DNA from: Pedobacter sp. ASV17
Lineage (GTDB): Bacteria > Bacteroidota > Bacteroidia > Sphingobacteriales > Sphingobacteriaceae
NCBI RefSeq assembly: GCF_016429065.1
Contig: NZ_JAELTX010000005.1
Location: forward strand, 25,990-89,989
Direction of reading: 5' to 3'
Length of the DNA stretch: 64,000 nucleotides
Below the pieces are notes generated by a model. The model was not told the origin of the DNA. It made no database searches and saw only the letters and a program-made list of their open reading frames with translations. Shown here one piece after another: positions 25,940 through 35,729 of the stretch. Numbering within the stretch: the first letter of the stretch is position 1; each line of letters starts with the position of its first letter. The position numbers were made by a program, and so were the translations under genes.

Positions 25940-28350
25940 TGGAACAACAGGTCACGGGGAACGCAAACGTGCAGCAAGATATCGACTATGTTAAAATAGT
26001 AAAGATTGTACTCAGCAGATGGTACTGGATGGCTAGCACCACTATCATTTCATTAATTGCTGCCTACATTTATTTATGGTACACTCCCGAAACTTTTAGC
26101 ACCAGTGCGTCTTTAAAGTTTGAGGAAAAAAAATCAGAAATCTCCGAATTACTAAATGTAAGGAGTACTTATGACCGTAACAACAAAATGCAATCTGAGC
26201 AATTCGTCATCCGCTCTAGAGACGTGCTATTAAGTGCGGTAAACGACTTAGATTATAAAATTTCGTTTTACCTCAAAGGTCGTGTAAGGACTTCGGACGT
26301 TTACCCACAAAAGCCCTTGGACATTGCTATTGTAGAACAGGACTCTGTAAGATTTAGCAGAGAACTTTTTGAATATGAAGCGGTAGATGCTCACTCATTC
26401 AAATTGAGCTATCACGAAAATGGACAGGAGTTCAACAAAACCTTCCGTAATGGTGAGATCGTTACTGCACCAGGCATTAAATTCAAAATCAACAACAATA
26501 CGTTCAACAAAGCAAACAACTCTATCTATTGCTTTAGGTTCAATTCCAAAAGCAGCTTTTTAGGCCGTATTGCATCGGGTTTAAATATGAATGAAACGAA
26601 AGGGACTAACATCCTTTCTCTTTCTCAAACAGACATTAACCCTTATTTCGCTACAGATATTTTAAATGCCATCCTTCGTTCTTACGTTAATTACGACCGT
26701 AATCAAAAGACTATTTCTGCTACCCAAACCATTAGGTTTATTGATACATTACAGCAGAACATGTCCAAGGTGGTAAAATCATCTGGATCAGAATTAGAAC
26801 AGTTTAAAGTAGCCAATAAAGTATTGGACATTTCGGTTGCGGGCCAGGATGTGATGAAGAAACTCACTGATCTGGAAACGGAAAAAAACACACTCAACCT
26901 ACAGGGCATCTTCATTAACCAACTGGAAAAGGAAATTGTAGGCAATAAAAACCTGAATGCCGTTAATTATAATCTACAGGGAATTACCGATCCAATGTTA
27001 TCTTCCTTGCTATTACAATATAATGGTTTGCTTTTAAAAAGAGAAGAAGCGCTAGTGACGTACAAAACCAGTTCTGATGTTGTACAACAAATAGATAAGC
27101 AAATATTAGAAATCAAATCGGCTTTTGTAAGCAATGCCAATAGCCAAAGACAGAAGAACAGTAAGACGGCTGCTTTTCTAGATCAGCAAATTGCTTCCAT
27201 CAAACAAACCTTCAATTCCATTCCTAAAGCTGAGCGAGATCTGATCAACCTTCAATCGAACTTTACCATTAACCAAAAAGTATACAGCTATCTTTCTGAA
27301 AAGAAATTAGAAGCGCAAATCAGCAAAGCGGCAATTACTCCTGGCGCAACCATCGTAGATTTTGCATTATATAACACCAATGCCATTTCACCAGTCCACA
27401 AAAAAACGTACATCAGCGCTTTGATTATAGGTCTTGTGGCGGGTATTGGTTTGATCTTCTTGGTAAGGATGCTCAACCCTTTCATTTATGATAAGGAAAC
27501 GATTGAAAGCCTTACCACCATTCCTATTATTGGTGTCATTAGAAAATACCAGGAAGCCATAGACGAAGACAACCGTCAAATTTTGTCCATCAAAAATCCG
27601 AAATCACTATTTGCTGAATCTGTAAGATCTGTAAGGACAAATCTTAGTTTCCTAGCTGCCGAAAAGGAAAGCAAGGTCGTTTGTATTACTTCCGAGATTT
27701 CGGGAGAGGGAAAATCTTTCACTACTGTAAATTTAGCCAGTACATTAAGCTTAATTGATAAAAAAGTGATTGTGATTGCTGCCGATTTAAGGCGCTCAAA
27801 GCTGCACCACACCTTTAAAACAAATAATTTAAAAGGCTTGAGTTCGTATCTATCTAATCAAGCAGAACTGTCGGAAATCACTTTTGATACAGAAGTAGAA
27901 AATCTTACCTTTATCCCAGCAGGCCCAGTGCCTCCAAACCCGTCAGAACTATTGTATTCGGATAAGATGAAGGCTCTTTTAGAACTACTTACGAAATCTT
28001 ACGATTTTGTAATTGTCGACTCGGCACCAGTGGGCTTGGTTTCGGATGCTATTCCTTTAATCAGGATGGCTGACGTAAATCTATTTGTAATTCGCTCGGG
28101 TGTATCCCGTTATCAAGCGGCCTCTGTTCCCGAACGACTTTCAAAAGAGTTCAACCTATCTAATATCGCAATTATATTAAACGCTTTCGACAATGATATT
28201 CTGCATAGCAGATATTATACCACCAACTATACGGGCAGCTATTACGCCAATTACTACTACTATTCAGATTATTCAAATACTGGATATGGAAATGGCTATT
28301 ATAGTGATGGTCCAACAAAAAGATGGTGGGAATTTTGGAAAAAGAAATAG
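25939..28350 (+). CDS. Wzc-like chain-length regulator / tyrosine autokinase
   Basis: This inner-membrane protein couples polymer length control to export. Two membrane helices (about residues 33-52 and 490-512) bracket a long coiled-coil-containing periplasmic region. The cytoplasmic BY-kinase domain follows, with Walker A SGEGKS (about 588), Walker A' AADLRR (about 614) and Walker B FVIVDSAPV (about 690). The tail, residues about 755-795, is densely packed with tyrosines (YYANYYYYSDYS), the autophosphorylation cluster. The protein ends KRWWEFWKKK. Its 803 residues match fused Wzc proteins. Confidence 0.92.
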   Translation: MEQQVTGNANVQQDIDYVKIVKIVLSRWYWMASTTIISLIAAYIYLWYTPETFSTSASLKFEEKKSEISELLNVRSTYDRNNKMQSEQFVIRSRDVLLSAVNDLDYKISFYLKGRVRTSDVYPQKPLDIAIVEQDSVRFSRELFEYEAVDAHSFKLSYHENGQEFNKTFRNGEIVTAPGIKFKINNNTFNKANNSIYCFRFNSKSSFLGRIASGLNMNETKGTNILSLSQTDINPYFATDILNAILRSYVNYDRNQKTISATQTIRFIDTLQQNMSKVVKSSGSELEQFKVANKVLDISVAGQDVMKKLTDLETEKNTLNLQGIFINQLEKEIVGNKNLNAVNYNLQGITDPMLSSLLLQYNGLLLKREEALVTYKTSSDVVQQIDKQILEIKSAFVSNANSQRQKNSKTAAFLDQQIASIKQTFNSIPKAERDLINLQSNFTINQKVYSYLSEKKLEAQISKAAITPGATIVDFALYNTNAISPVHKKTYISALIIGLVAGIGLIFLVRMLNPFIYDKETIESLTTIPIIGVIRKYQEAIDEDNRQILSIKNPKSLFAESVRSVRTNLSFLAAEKESKVVCITSEISGEGKSFTTVNLASTLSLIDKKVIVIAADLRRSKLHHTFKTNNLKGLSSYLSNQAELSEITFDTEVENLTFIPAGPVPPNPSELLYSDKMKALLELLTKSYDFVIVDSAPVGLVSDAIPLIRMADVNLFVIRSGVSRYQAASVPERLSKEFNLSNIAIILNAFDNDILHSRYYTTNYTGSYYANYYYYSDYSNTGYGNGYYSDGPTKRWWEFWKKK

Positions 28351-28353
28351 ATA

Positions 28354-28860
28354 ATGATCGACAGTTTGTACAGATGGTATCCAGTGTATACGAATTCTAG
28401 GGCGGAGAAAAAGGCGTATCAAGAACTACAAAGAAAAGGTATTGATGCCTATTTGCCCCTAAAGAAAGAGTGGCGTCAATGGAGCGACCGCAAAAAAATA
28501 GTAGAAGAACCCCTATTTAAATCTTACGTTTTTGTTCGCATCTCAAACAAGGAGCACGCAGAAGTTTTAATGACCCAAGGCGTTAGCCGTTTCCTTTATT
28601 TTTCAGGAAAAATTGCCGTGATGCCTGACAAGCAAATGGAAGACTTAAAACTTTTACTTACTTCGGGTGAAGACCTTACCCTTATTGAACATGAAGTTCA
28701 ACCGGGCGAAAAGGTATTGATCCACGCAGGACCATTTAAAGGAATGGTTGCTGAGCTTGTTTCGATAGAAAATAAAAAAAGCTTGGTATTAAAACTAGAA
28801 AATTTAGGCTATGCCTTAGAAGTGAAAACTTCGATGGCTTACATTGAGCCTTTGAAATAA
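28354..28860 (+). CDS. UpxY-family transcription antiterminator (NusG-like)
   Basis: This is a 168-residue NusG paralogue. The N-terminal NGN domain begins WYPVYTNSRAEKKAYQEL, and the C-terminal KOW motif is in VQPGEKVLIHAGPFKGMVAE. Such proteins (UpxY in Bacteroides) let RNA polymerase read through long capsule operons. It lies 3 bases after the Wzc-like gene, and the following 144 bases contain two hairpins before asnB. It is thus well placed to control the 25-kb stretch downstream. Confidence 0.88.
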   Translation: MIDSLYRWYPVYTNSRAEKKAYQELQRKGIDAYLPLKKEWRQWSDRKKIVEEPLFKSYVFVRISNKEHAEVLMTQGVSRFLYFSGKIAVMPDKQMEDLKLLLTSGEDLTLIEHEVQPGEKVLIHAGPFKGMVAELVSIENKKSLVLKLENLGYALEVKTSMAYIEPLK

Positions 28861-28866
28861 AATAGG

Positions 28867-28896
28867 AAATTAGCTGATGTAATGCTCAGCTAATTT
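28867..28896 (+). promoter_or_regulatory. Strong RNA hairpin after the antiterminator gene
   Basis: AAATTAGCTGA (28867-28877) and TCAGCTAATTT (28886-28896) form a perfect 11-bp stem with an 8-base loop, starting 6 bases past the stop. There is no T-run (TTTGATGATAG follows), so it is not a classical terminator. It could be a pause or antitermination site. Confidence 0.55.
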
Positions 28897-28917
28897 GATG
28901 ATAGCAATATCGACCAA

Positions 28918-28951
28918 TTTCAACCTGTTAGGTCCCAAAATGGGACTGAAA
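28918..28951 (+). promoter_or_regulatory. Second hairpin in the asnB leader
   Basis: GTCCCA (28932-28937) pairs with TGGGAC (28941-28946) over an AAA loop. TTTCA and TGAAA outside could extend it with a bulge. It is 59 bases upstream of the asnB start. Confidence 0.45.
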
Positions 28952-29004
28952 GGGCGAAGCTGTAAACCAAACAAAAAAAACTCCATTAACACATTCGAAA
29001 ACAA

Positions 29005-30801
29005 ATGTGTCGTATAGCTGGAATTATTAGCCAAAAGCTAAGCGACAAAGAAATAGATGCGGCCTTACAACGCATGTGTAATGCTATGCATAAAGGCGGA
29101 CCTGATGGAGAAGGCTATCTACTGCTTCCCGAGTTCAACCTGGCCTTTGGGCACCGCAGGTTATCGCTCATTGATTTGAGCGAAAATGGCAAACAACCCA
29201 TGCCCTATCAAAATCAGCTATGGATTACCTTTAATGGTGAAATCTATAATTATCCAGAACTGAAAGCAGATTTAATTGCCAAAGGTTTCAGTTTCAACAA
29301 CGAAACTGATACCGAAGTTATTTTAGCAGGTTATCAAGCTTATGGAACAAGCTTTTTTAAAGAGCTCAAAGGCATGTTTGCTTTTGCTCTGCTAGATCAA
29401 AAAACAAAGCAAACCTTTTTGGTAAGAGATGGATTGGGCATTAAGCCGTTATACTATGCATTAAATGATAACCAGCTTTGTTTTGCTTCTGAAGTAAAGG
29501 CTTTTACAGCATTTAATCAAAACTGGAAAGAAAACCCAGATTGGTCCATATATTTTCTCTCCTTTGGCTTCATCCCAGAGCCATACACCACGCTCGAAGG
29601 GGTTCTAAATTTACCAAAAGGTCACTTTTTAACGTGGGATCATCAGGAACAGCATGCCACTTTGCAAAAGTTTGTAGATGACTACCCGTCGACAAAAGAA
29701 GTGGCACAAGTGGTAGCCCAACAGGAAATTAAGACGAAATTAGATCAATCTGTTAAAAGACACCTCATTGCTGATGCGCCCATTGGTGTTTTTTTAAGTG
29801 GCGGTATCGACAGTAGCTTGCTAAGTCTAATTGCTAGCGAACAAACGCAACAAGTTATCAATACGGTGAGCATTAACTTTAATGAGCTTGAGTTTTCGGA
29901 ACAAAAATATCAGGAAATCATTGCCCAACAAATCAATAGCAAACACATTAGCTATACGGTAACCGCCAATGATTTCGAACAACATATTGACCAAATTTTT
30001 GCCGACATGGACCAACCGTCCAATGATGGCGTAAATTCATGGTTTGTAAATAAGGTGGCCAAAGAGAACGGACTAAAAGCGGTACTTTCGGGCATTGGTG
30101 CCGATGAACTTTTTGGTGGTTATCCGTCGTTTAAAAGGCATCAACTGATTAAGAAACTGAAAAGGGCTCCTCGTTTCCTATTAAAAAGCGCTAAATATCT
30201 TCCTTCAGACAAACTTAAACGCATCAGCTTTTTAGCTTACAATAATCCCGTTGGCGAGTACCTTTTTTTAAGAGGTTTCTACACGCCAAATGTGGTGAGT
30301 AAACTACTACAGGTTCCAGAAAAGGAAATAGAAGAATTATTGAGCAATTATCCTTTAAACAAGGAAGTTGAGCAACTAAGTGCCGAAGACAGGATCTCTT
30401 GGTTTGAAACGAACGTTTACATGCAGAACCAGTTGCTTAAGGACACTGATTATATGAGTATGGCGCATGGTGTAGAAGTACGCGTTCCTTTTCTAGACCA
30501 AGATTTAGTAGCCAAAACATTGGCCCTACCAAAAAATACCAGGTTTAATGAGCAACCCAAATCGCTATTGATCAAAGCCTACCACAACATATTACCCGAA
30601 ACCATTTGGAATCGTCCCAAAAAGGGTTTTACTTTCCCATTCCAACGTTGGTTTACAAGCTACAAACCAATGTTAAATGAAGAACATTATGATAAAAACC
30701 CACAAGCTTTGGCGTTGTTAAAGCAGTTTAAAAATCAGAAGTTACACTGGTCTAAATTATTTGCCGTTTATCAAGTATTCCATCGTGCCAAAAAAGCGTA
30801 A
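29005..30801 (+). CDS. asnB: AsnB-like glutamine amidotransferase
   Basis: This protein belongs to the glutamine-hydrolysing asparagine synthase family. The class II glutaminase domain uses Cys2 (MCRIAGII). The C-terminal synthetase domain has the ATP pyrophosphatase loop SGGIDSS at about residue 264. Of typical length at 598 residues. Asparagine synthase-like proteins are a recurrent component of exosortase-linked polysaccharide loci, where they are thought to amidate sugars or lipids rather than make asparagine. The context here fits that reading. Confidence 0.87.
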   Translation: MCRIAGIISQKLSDKEIDAALQRMCNAMHKGGPDGEGYLLLPEFNLAFGHRRLSLIDLSENGKQPMPYQNQLWITFNGEIYNYPELKADLIAKGFSFNNETDTEVILAGYQAYGTSFFKELKGMFAFALLDQKTKQTFLVRDGLGIKPLYYALNDNQLCFASEVKAFTAFNQNWKENPDWSIYFLSFGFIPEPYTTLEGVLNLPKGHFLTWDHQEQHATLQKFVDDYPSTKEVAQVVAQQEIKTKLDQSVKRHLIADAPIGVFLSGGIDSSLLSLIASEQTQQVINTVSINFNELEFSEQKYQEIIAQQINSKHISYTVTANDFEQHIDQIFADMDQPSNDGVNSWFVNKVAKENGLKAVLSGIGADELFGGYPSFKRHQLIKKLKRAPRFLLKSAKYLPSDKLKRISFLAYNNPVGEYLFLRGFYTPNVVSKLLQVPEKEIEELLSNYPLNKEVEQLSAEDRISWFETNVYMQNQLLKDTDYMSMAHGVEVRVPFLDQDLVAKTLALPKNTRFNEQPKSLLIKAYHNILPETIWNRPKKGFTFPFQRWFTSYKPMLNEEHYDKNPQALALLKQFKNQKLHWSKLFAVYQVFHRAKKA

Positions 30802-31912
30802 CGAAATATTGTTCTTGAACCTTTACGCTTTCAGTTTAACTGGAGGTGTTGAGAAAGTGAGCAGAAAGTTCATCTACGCTATTGGCCAACTACTGGGCCA
30901 CCAAGCTTGGGTGAGCTATTCAATGCATGATGAAAAAAAAGATACCGATATAAGATATATTTCTCCAGATCAATATCAAACATTTGGAGGAGCGAAGCTA
31001 AGTTTCGTTGCTGCCAGTTTTTTAAAAGGGCTTAAAAGTAACATCATAGTTCTTTCCCATATCAACTTACTTCCTATCGCCAAACTGATCACTGTCTTTA
31101 AACCTAAGCAAAGGATCATCATGTTTGCCCACGGCATAGAGGTTTGGGACACACTGCCAAAATGGAAAACAAAATTTCTCCAAGAAAAAGTACAAATTTG
31201 GGCGGTGAGCAACTATACACGTGATAAAATGATCGTACAGCATCAAATATCACCGCAGCAAATCAAGGTATTGAACAACTGTTTATCACCATTTCTTCAT
31301 TTACCTGATCATTTTGAAAAGCCCAAACATCTATTAGAGAAATACCAAATTGGCGAAAACACCCCAGTAATATTTACTTTAAACCGTCTATCGGCCTCCG
31401 AAAAATACAAAGGTTACGACAAAGTGATCATGGCACTGGGCAAGCTAAAACAACAAAATCAGAATTTCACTTACCTTTTGGCTGGTAAAGCGGATGAAGT
31501 AGAGCACATCAGATTAACAAAATTGATTGAAGAGAATAACCTTATTAATGAAGTAAAAATGATTGGTTATCTTTCAGAAGAAGAATTAACGCCACATTTT
31601 TTGCTGAGTGATCTGTTCATCATGCCTAGTAAAGGCGAGGGTTTTGGCATTGTGTTTATTGAAGCTGCTGCACATGGTTGCAAAGTGATAGGTGGTAATG
31701 TAGATGGAAGTACGGATGCTTTGTTAAATGGAAAGTTGGGACAATTGATTAATCCCAATGAGGAGACTGAAATTCTTAAAGCCGTTCAAAATGCATTAGC
31801 CAACAAAGAACATCAGCCCCATCAACAACAGCAAATTACTGTTGAGCATTTTGGTTTCGATAGTTACCTAAAAAAAGTAAAAGAATTATTAAATTATTCT
31901 ATAGTCAACTAA
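30785..31912 (+). CDS. Glycosyltransferase family 4
   Basis: This GT-B transferase carries the C-terminal motif MPSKGEGFGIVFIEAAAHGCKVIGG, which binds the nucleotide-sugar. It begins NEILFLNLYAFSLTGGVEKV after the start. The frame allows TTG at 30761 (41-base overlap with asnB) or GTG at 30785 (17-base overlap); I chose the GTG because the shorter overlap is in line with neighbouring genes. Donor and acceptor are unknown. Confidence 0.8.
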   Translation: MPKKRNEILFLNLYAFSLTGGVEKVSRKFIYAIGQLLGHQAWVSYSMHDEKKDTDIRYISPDQYQTFGGAKLSFVAASFLKGLKSNIIVLSHINLLPIAKLITVFKPKQRIIMFAHGIEVWDTLPKWKTKFLQEKVQIWAVSNYTRDKMIVQHQISPQQIKVLNNCLSPFLHLPDHFEKPKHLLEKYQIGENTPVIFTLNRLSASEKYKGYDKVIMALGKLKQQNQNFTYLLAGKADEVEHIRLTKLIEENNLINEVKMIGYLSEEELTPHFLLSDLFIMPSKGEGFGIVFIEAAAHGCKVIGGNVDGSTDALLNGKLGQLINPNEETEILKAVQNALANKEHQPHQQQQITVEHFGFDSYLKKVKELLNYSIVN

Positions 31913-31940
31913 GCAACCACTAGGTCGCTCGCTTAATATC

Positions 31941-32798
31941 ATGAACAACCAACAACACGATTGGAGTATAGAACCACAAAACTCACTATTTGACCTTAAG
32001 TTAAAAGATACTTGGGCTTATAGAGACTTGCTTTGGCTTTTGGTACGTAGGGATTTTGTATCCTTTTATAAACAAACCATATTAGGGCCGCTTTGGTTTT
32101 TTATACAGCCAATATTCACCACCATCATTTTTACTTTTATTTTTGGACAAATGGCAAAAATAAGTACTGATGGTTTACCTCAGCCCCTATTTTACATGGC
32201 GGGCATTACCGCTTGGAACTATTTTGCAGATTGTTTAACCAAAACATCGACCGTTTTTAAGGATAACGCCAACATTTTTGGCAAGGTGTACTTTCCTCGT
32301 TTAATTATGCCACTTAGTATTGTGGTAAGCAATTTGGTGAGGTTTGGCGTACAGTTTTTGTTGTTTTTAATGGTAATGGCCTACTATTACTTTATTGCGA
32401 AAGAAGATTTTAGTATTACTTGGGCCATTTCTCTTTTTCCATTAGTGGTGATATTAATGGCTTTATTGGGTTTAGGTTTGGGAATGCTCATTTCCGCAAT
32501 GACCACAAAATATCGCGACTTGGCATTCTTGGTTACTTTTGGCGTACAATTACTCATGTATGCTACCACAGTAATTTATCCTTTAAGCACCGCCATAGCA
32601 AACTATCCAAATTATGCTTGGATTATTGAGTATAACCCCATGACACCATTGATAGAAACCTTTAGGTATGGTTTTTTAGGTAATGGGACTTTTAGCTGGG
32701 GCGCAATTGGTTACACCACGGCAGTTACTTTGGGAATTTTGCTGGTAGGTATCGTTGTATTTAATAAGGTAGAGAAAAATTTTGTAGATACAGTTTAA
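31941..32798 (+). CDS. ABC-2 polysaccharide exporter permease (Wzm-like)
   Basis: This membrane half of an ABC exporter carries lipid-linked O-antigen-like glycans across the inner membrane. After a 30-residue cytoplasmic N-terminus there are about six hydrophobic segments. FYKQTILGPLWFFIQPI near residue 45 is typical of Wzm/TagG proteins. The length is 285 residues. Its ATPase partner is at 33642. The last 55 codons reappear as a remnant at 36586-36753. The stop overlaps the next start (TAATG). Confidence 0.92.
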   Translation: MNNQQHDWSIEPQNSLFDLKLKDTWAYRDLLWLLVRRDFVSFYKQTILGPLWFFIQPIFTTIIFTFIFGQMAKISTDGLPQPLFYMAGITAWNYFADCLTKTSTVFKDNANIFGKVYFPRLIMPLSIVVSNLVRFGVQFLLFLMVMAYYYFIAKEDFSITWAISLFPLVVILMALLGLGLGMLISAMTTKYRDLAFLVTFGVQLLMYATTVIYPLSTAIANYPNYAWIIEYNPMTPLIETFRYGFLGNGTFSWGAIGYTTAVTLGILLVGIVVFNKVEKNFVDTV

Positions 32799-33649
32799 TG
32801 CAGCTCACCATCATTACAATTAACTTAAACAATGCAAAAGGCCTCGAGGAAACTATTGCCAGCGTGGCTGCTCAAAAAAATGCACAGTTTGAATACTTGG
32901 TTGTTGATGGCGGTTCTACCGACCAAAGCACTACATTACTAGCTAAACACCAAAAGCATATTTCTGCTTTTATTTCCGAAAAAGATAATGGTGTATACCA
33001 TGCCATGAACAAAGGAATTAAATTGGCAAAAGGTGAGTATTTGTTATTCTTAAACAGTGGCGATACTTTAAACCACCATTATGTAATAGCAGATTTATTA
33101 GAATATTTAAAAGCAAATCCTCAAAAAGACATTTATTATACAGATGTAATTTTTGTAGATGAAATTAAGAAATTCGCTTACTGTTATCCGTTTCCTAAGC
33201 AGTTGGATATGACTTATTTTCTAACCCGTTCCATATGCCATCAAATTTCGGTAATTCGCAGAAATCTTTTTGATGAACTAGGTTACTATGATGAAACTTA
33301 CCGATTGGTGTCCGATTGGGCGTTTTTTTTGAAAGCCTGTGATAAAGGCTATAGTTACCAGCATATTGACAAGTTTTTTTTAAGTAACTACCTGCAAAAT
33401 GGGATTTCTAGTGATTACATCACTTGCAAAAAAGAACGATATCAAATTATTAAAACAGATTATAAGGAATATCTGGATGATTATTTAGTGGCTACCGCTC
33501 CCCCAAGCTTATGGGCAAGAGCCCTACTGAAAGCAAAAAAGGCACTAAAAATAGCCAATAATAAAAACATCTCGCTCCTTGAAAACTGTTTTACGCAATA
33601 TGAGAAACAACGTAAAATTGATTTAAATCAATTGTCTACGAATGTCTAA
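32798..33649 (+). CDS. Glycosyltransferase family 2
   Basis: This 283-residue GT-A enzyme begins LTIITINLNNAKGLEETI with DGGSTDQS and an LNSGD motif in the usual DxD position. It resembles WcaA/colanic-acid glycosyltransferases. It separates the permease from its ATPase, overlapping the latter by 8 bases. In the second, partial copy of the exporter no such gene intervenes. Confidence 0.85.
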   Translation: MQLTIITINLNNAKGLEETIASVAAQKNAQFEYLVVDGGSTDQSTTLLAKHQKHISAFISEKDNGVYHAMNKGIKLAKGEYLLFLNSGDTLNHHYVIADLLEYLKANPQKDIYYTDVIFVDEIKKFAYCYPFPKQLDMTYFLTRSICHQISVIRRNLFDELGYYDETYRLVSDWAFFLKACDKGYSYQHIDKFFLSNYLQNGISSDYITCKKERYQIIKTDYKEYLDDYLVATAPPSLWARALLKAKKALKIANNKNISLLENCFTQYEKQRKIDLNQLSTNV

Positions 33650-34910
33650 CATAGCTATAAAAGTAGAAAACCTATCTAAAGCTTATCAACTAGGCGAAAT
33701 TGGCACGGGTACCATTAGCCGAGACTTGGAACGTTGGTACTCTCGTATTCGCGGCAAGGAAGATCCATTTTTACGCATTGGCGAAACCAACGACCGTACC
33801 AGTAGAGGCAATTCAGACATTGTATGGAGCTTAAAGGACATTAACTTTGAAATTGAACAAGGTGATGCCGTAGGAATTATTGGCCGTAATGGCGCTGGCA
33901 AAAGCACCTTGCTTAAGGTTTTAAGTAAAGTAACCTCCCCCACTTCAGGAAATATTACCGGAAGGGGCCGTATTGCCTCTTTATTAGAAGTAGGTACAGG
34001 TTTTCATCCCGAGTTAACTGGCCGAGAGAATATTTACCTAAACGGTGCCATTTTAGGCATGCGAAAAAAAGAAATTACTCGCAAATTTGATGAAATTGTA
34101 GATTTTGCTGGGGTAGAACGCTACATAGACACGCCTGTAAAAAGATACTCCAGTGGTATGTATGTGCGTTTGGCCTTTGCCGTTGCCGCCCACTTAGAAA
34201 GCGAAATTTTGATTGTTGATGAGGTATTAGCTGTAGGCGATGCCGAGTTCCAAAAAAAGTGCTTAGGCAAAATGGGAGAAGTAAGTAAAGGAGAAGGAAG
34301 GACCGTTTTGTTTGTGAGCCATAATATGGGAAGTATTGCACAGCTTTGCAATAATGCAATTATTTTGAAAAATGGCAAATTAGATGCAATAGGTAGCGCC
34401 GATGTAATTATTCAGAAATACAGTAAAGTAACCAACGATACTAGTACAGCCAAAAGAAGCGGTGGAAACCAGGTGTACGCAAGAAACATTAACTTTTATG
34501 ATAATGGGGCAGCAATAACTGGCAATCAGCTGCAACTTGGAAAACCTTACAAAATATCACTTCAAGTTGAGGCTTTGGAGCCCTACAATGATGTGAGCAT
34601 CGCTATTTGCTTCAATAACACTAACAATCAACGGATAACAAGCTTGTGGAGTAAATATAACGGGCAGCTTTTTGATTTAAAAAAAGGCATGCACACTTTT
34701 GAATTTCTTGTAGATTCATTGAGATTAATTCCCGAGACTTATCAGGTCATTACCTACATTGAAACTAAAGGGCAAGTTTTAGAAAGAGTAGATGATTTTA
34801 TGGAAATTTTGGTTTCCATGCCCGATAATACCAACAGCCTTGAAACCCCAATCAGCGTAACAGGTTCTTATGTAGAGAATTTTTCAACGCAAATTATTTA
34901 TGGTACGTAA
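33642..34910 (+). CDS. ABC exporter ATPase with C-terminal sugar-binding domain (Wzt-like), copy 1
   Basis: The nucleotide-binding domain spans about residues 1-240: Walker A GRNGAGKST at 81-89, signature YSSGM at 169-173 and Walker B ILIVDEVLAVGD at 189-200. The rest (to 422) is a beta-rich Wzt-C-type domain, known in O9a-type systems to recognise the modified end of the glycan. Residues 1-231 differ from copy 2 (36782) at only about nine positions. The C-terminal halves share no obvious similarity. It partners the permease at 31941. Confidence 0.92.
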   Translation: MSNIAIKVENLSKAYQLGEIGTGTISRDLERWYSRIRGKEDPFLRIGETNDRTSRGNSDIVWSLKDINFEIEQGDAVGIIGRNGAGKSTLLKVLSKVTSPTSGNITGRGRIASLLEVGTGFHPELTGRENIYLNGAILGMRKKEITRKFDEIVDFAGVERYIDTPVKRYSSGMYVRLAFAVAAHLESEILIVDEVLAVGDAEFQKKCLGKMGEVSKGEGRTVLFVSHNMGSIAQLCNNAIILKNGKLDAIGSADVIIQKYSKVTNDTSTAKRSGGNQVYARNINFYDNGAAITGNQLQLGKPYKISLQVEALEPYNDVSIAICFNNTNNQRITSLWSKYNGQLFDLKKGMHTFEFLVDSLRLIPETYQVITYIETKGQVLERVDDFMEILVSMPDNTNSLETPISVTGSYVENFSTQIIYGT

Positions 34911-35706
34911 AGTAATCAATCATTTAAAAGCAAGGTACCGTTTCTACTTGGAGTGGCAAAGACGAATAGCCGACGTGGTAGAAAGTTCAGATAACCAATA
35001 TATCCCCCGACATCCCAATGCCGGTAAAATTTTTGGCAACAAACAAATAATGCATAATGGGCAAGAAATTATTTGTGGAAGTTATTACGGTAAAGGAATA
35101 ACCAAAATGTTGGTAAAAAATCAAGGTGTTCATGAGCCTCAAGAAGAACGAGTATTTAAGGAAGTCTTGGAAACAATACACCCAAATGCAATAATGGTAG
35201 AATTAGGAGCATATTGGGGTTTTTATTCGATGTGGTTTTTACAAAAAATACCTCATGGAAAAACATATCTGTACGAGCCTGAAAAAGAAAATTTGGAATT
35301 TGGCAAGGCTAACTTTGAAATTAACCTTTTAAAGGGCGATTTCAACCAAGCATTTATCAGTTCTTCAGTAAACCTTGAAAACCAACCGCCCATAATTAAC
35401 CTAGATTATATTATGCAAACTAAAAATTTGAGCCAAATTGACATTTTGCACAGTGATATTCAAGGTTATGAATATGAATTACTGAGTACAGCTACTGACA
35501 TTCTAAAAAGTGGTAAAATAGGTTATCTTTTTATTTCAACACACTCTGATGAAATTCATGATAAGTGCTTTCAATTAATAAAAAGCTGCTCATTTGAGAT
35601 CATCGCAAATGCAAACTTGCAAGAAACTTATTCTGTTGACGGAATTATTATTGCTCGTCATCATCTTTATAAGGGCATAGCACCCATGTTAATTTCCAAA
35701 AAATAA
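34900..35706 (+). CDS. FkbM-type methyltransferase-like protein
   Basis: This 268-residue protein has a SAM-binding core beginning MVELGAYWGFYSMWF (about residue 100) and a DILHSDIQGYEYELL segment, both in FkbM order. The first motif is less glycine-rich than usual. Its likely role is O-methylation of a sugar. It overlaps wzt copy 1 by 11 bases, which suggests that methylation and export are linked; see findings. Confidence 0.72.
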   Translation: MVRKVINHLKARYRFYLEWQRRIADVVESSDNQYIPRHPNAGKIFGNKQIMHNGQEIICGSYYGKGITKMLVKNQGVHEPQEERVFKEVLETIHPNAIMVELGAYWGFYSMWFLQKIPHGKTYLYEPEKENLEFGKANFEINLLKGDFNQAFISSSVNLENQPPIINLDYIMQTKNLSQIDILHSDIQGYEYELLSTATDILKSGKIGYLFISTHSDEIHDKCFQLIKSCSFEIIANANLQETYSVDGIIIARHHLYKGIAPMLISKK

Positions 35707-35729
35707 AAATATTATTGTGTCACACCAGT

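Noticed and set aside
28918..28951. CRISPR-repeat-like sequence (TTTCA ... TGAAA with GTCCCA/TGGGAC)
   Set aside because: Only one copy exists; there are no spacers or cas genes. Treated as a leader hairpin.
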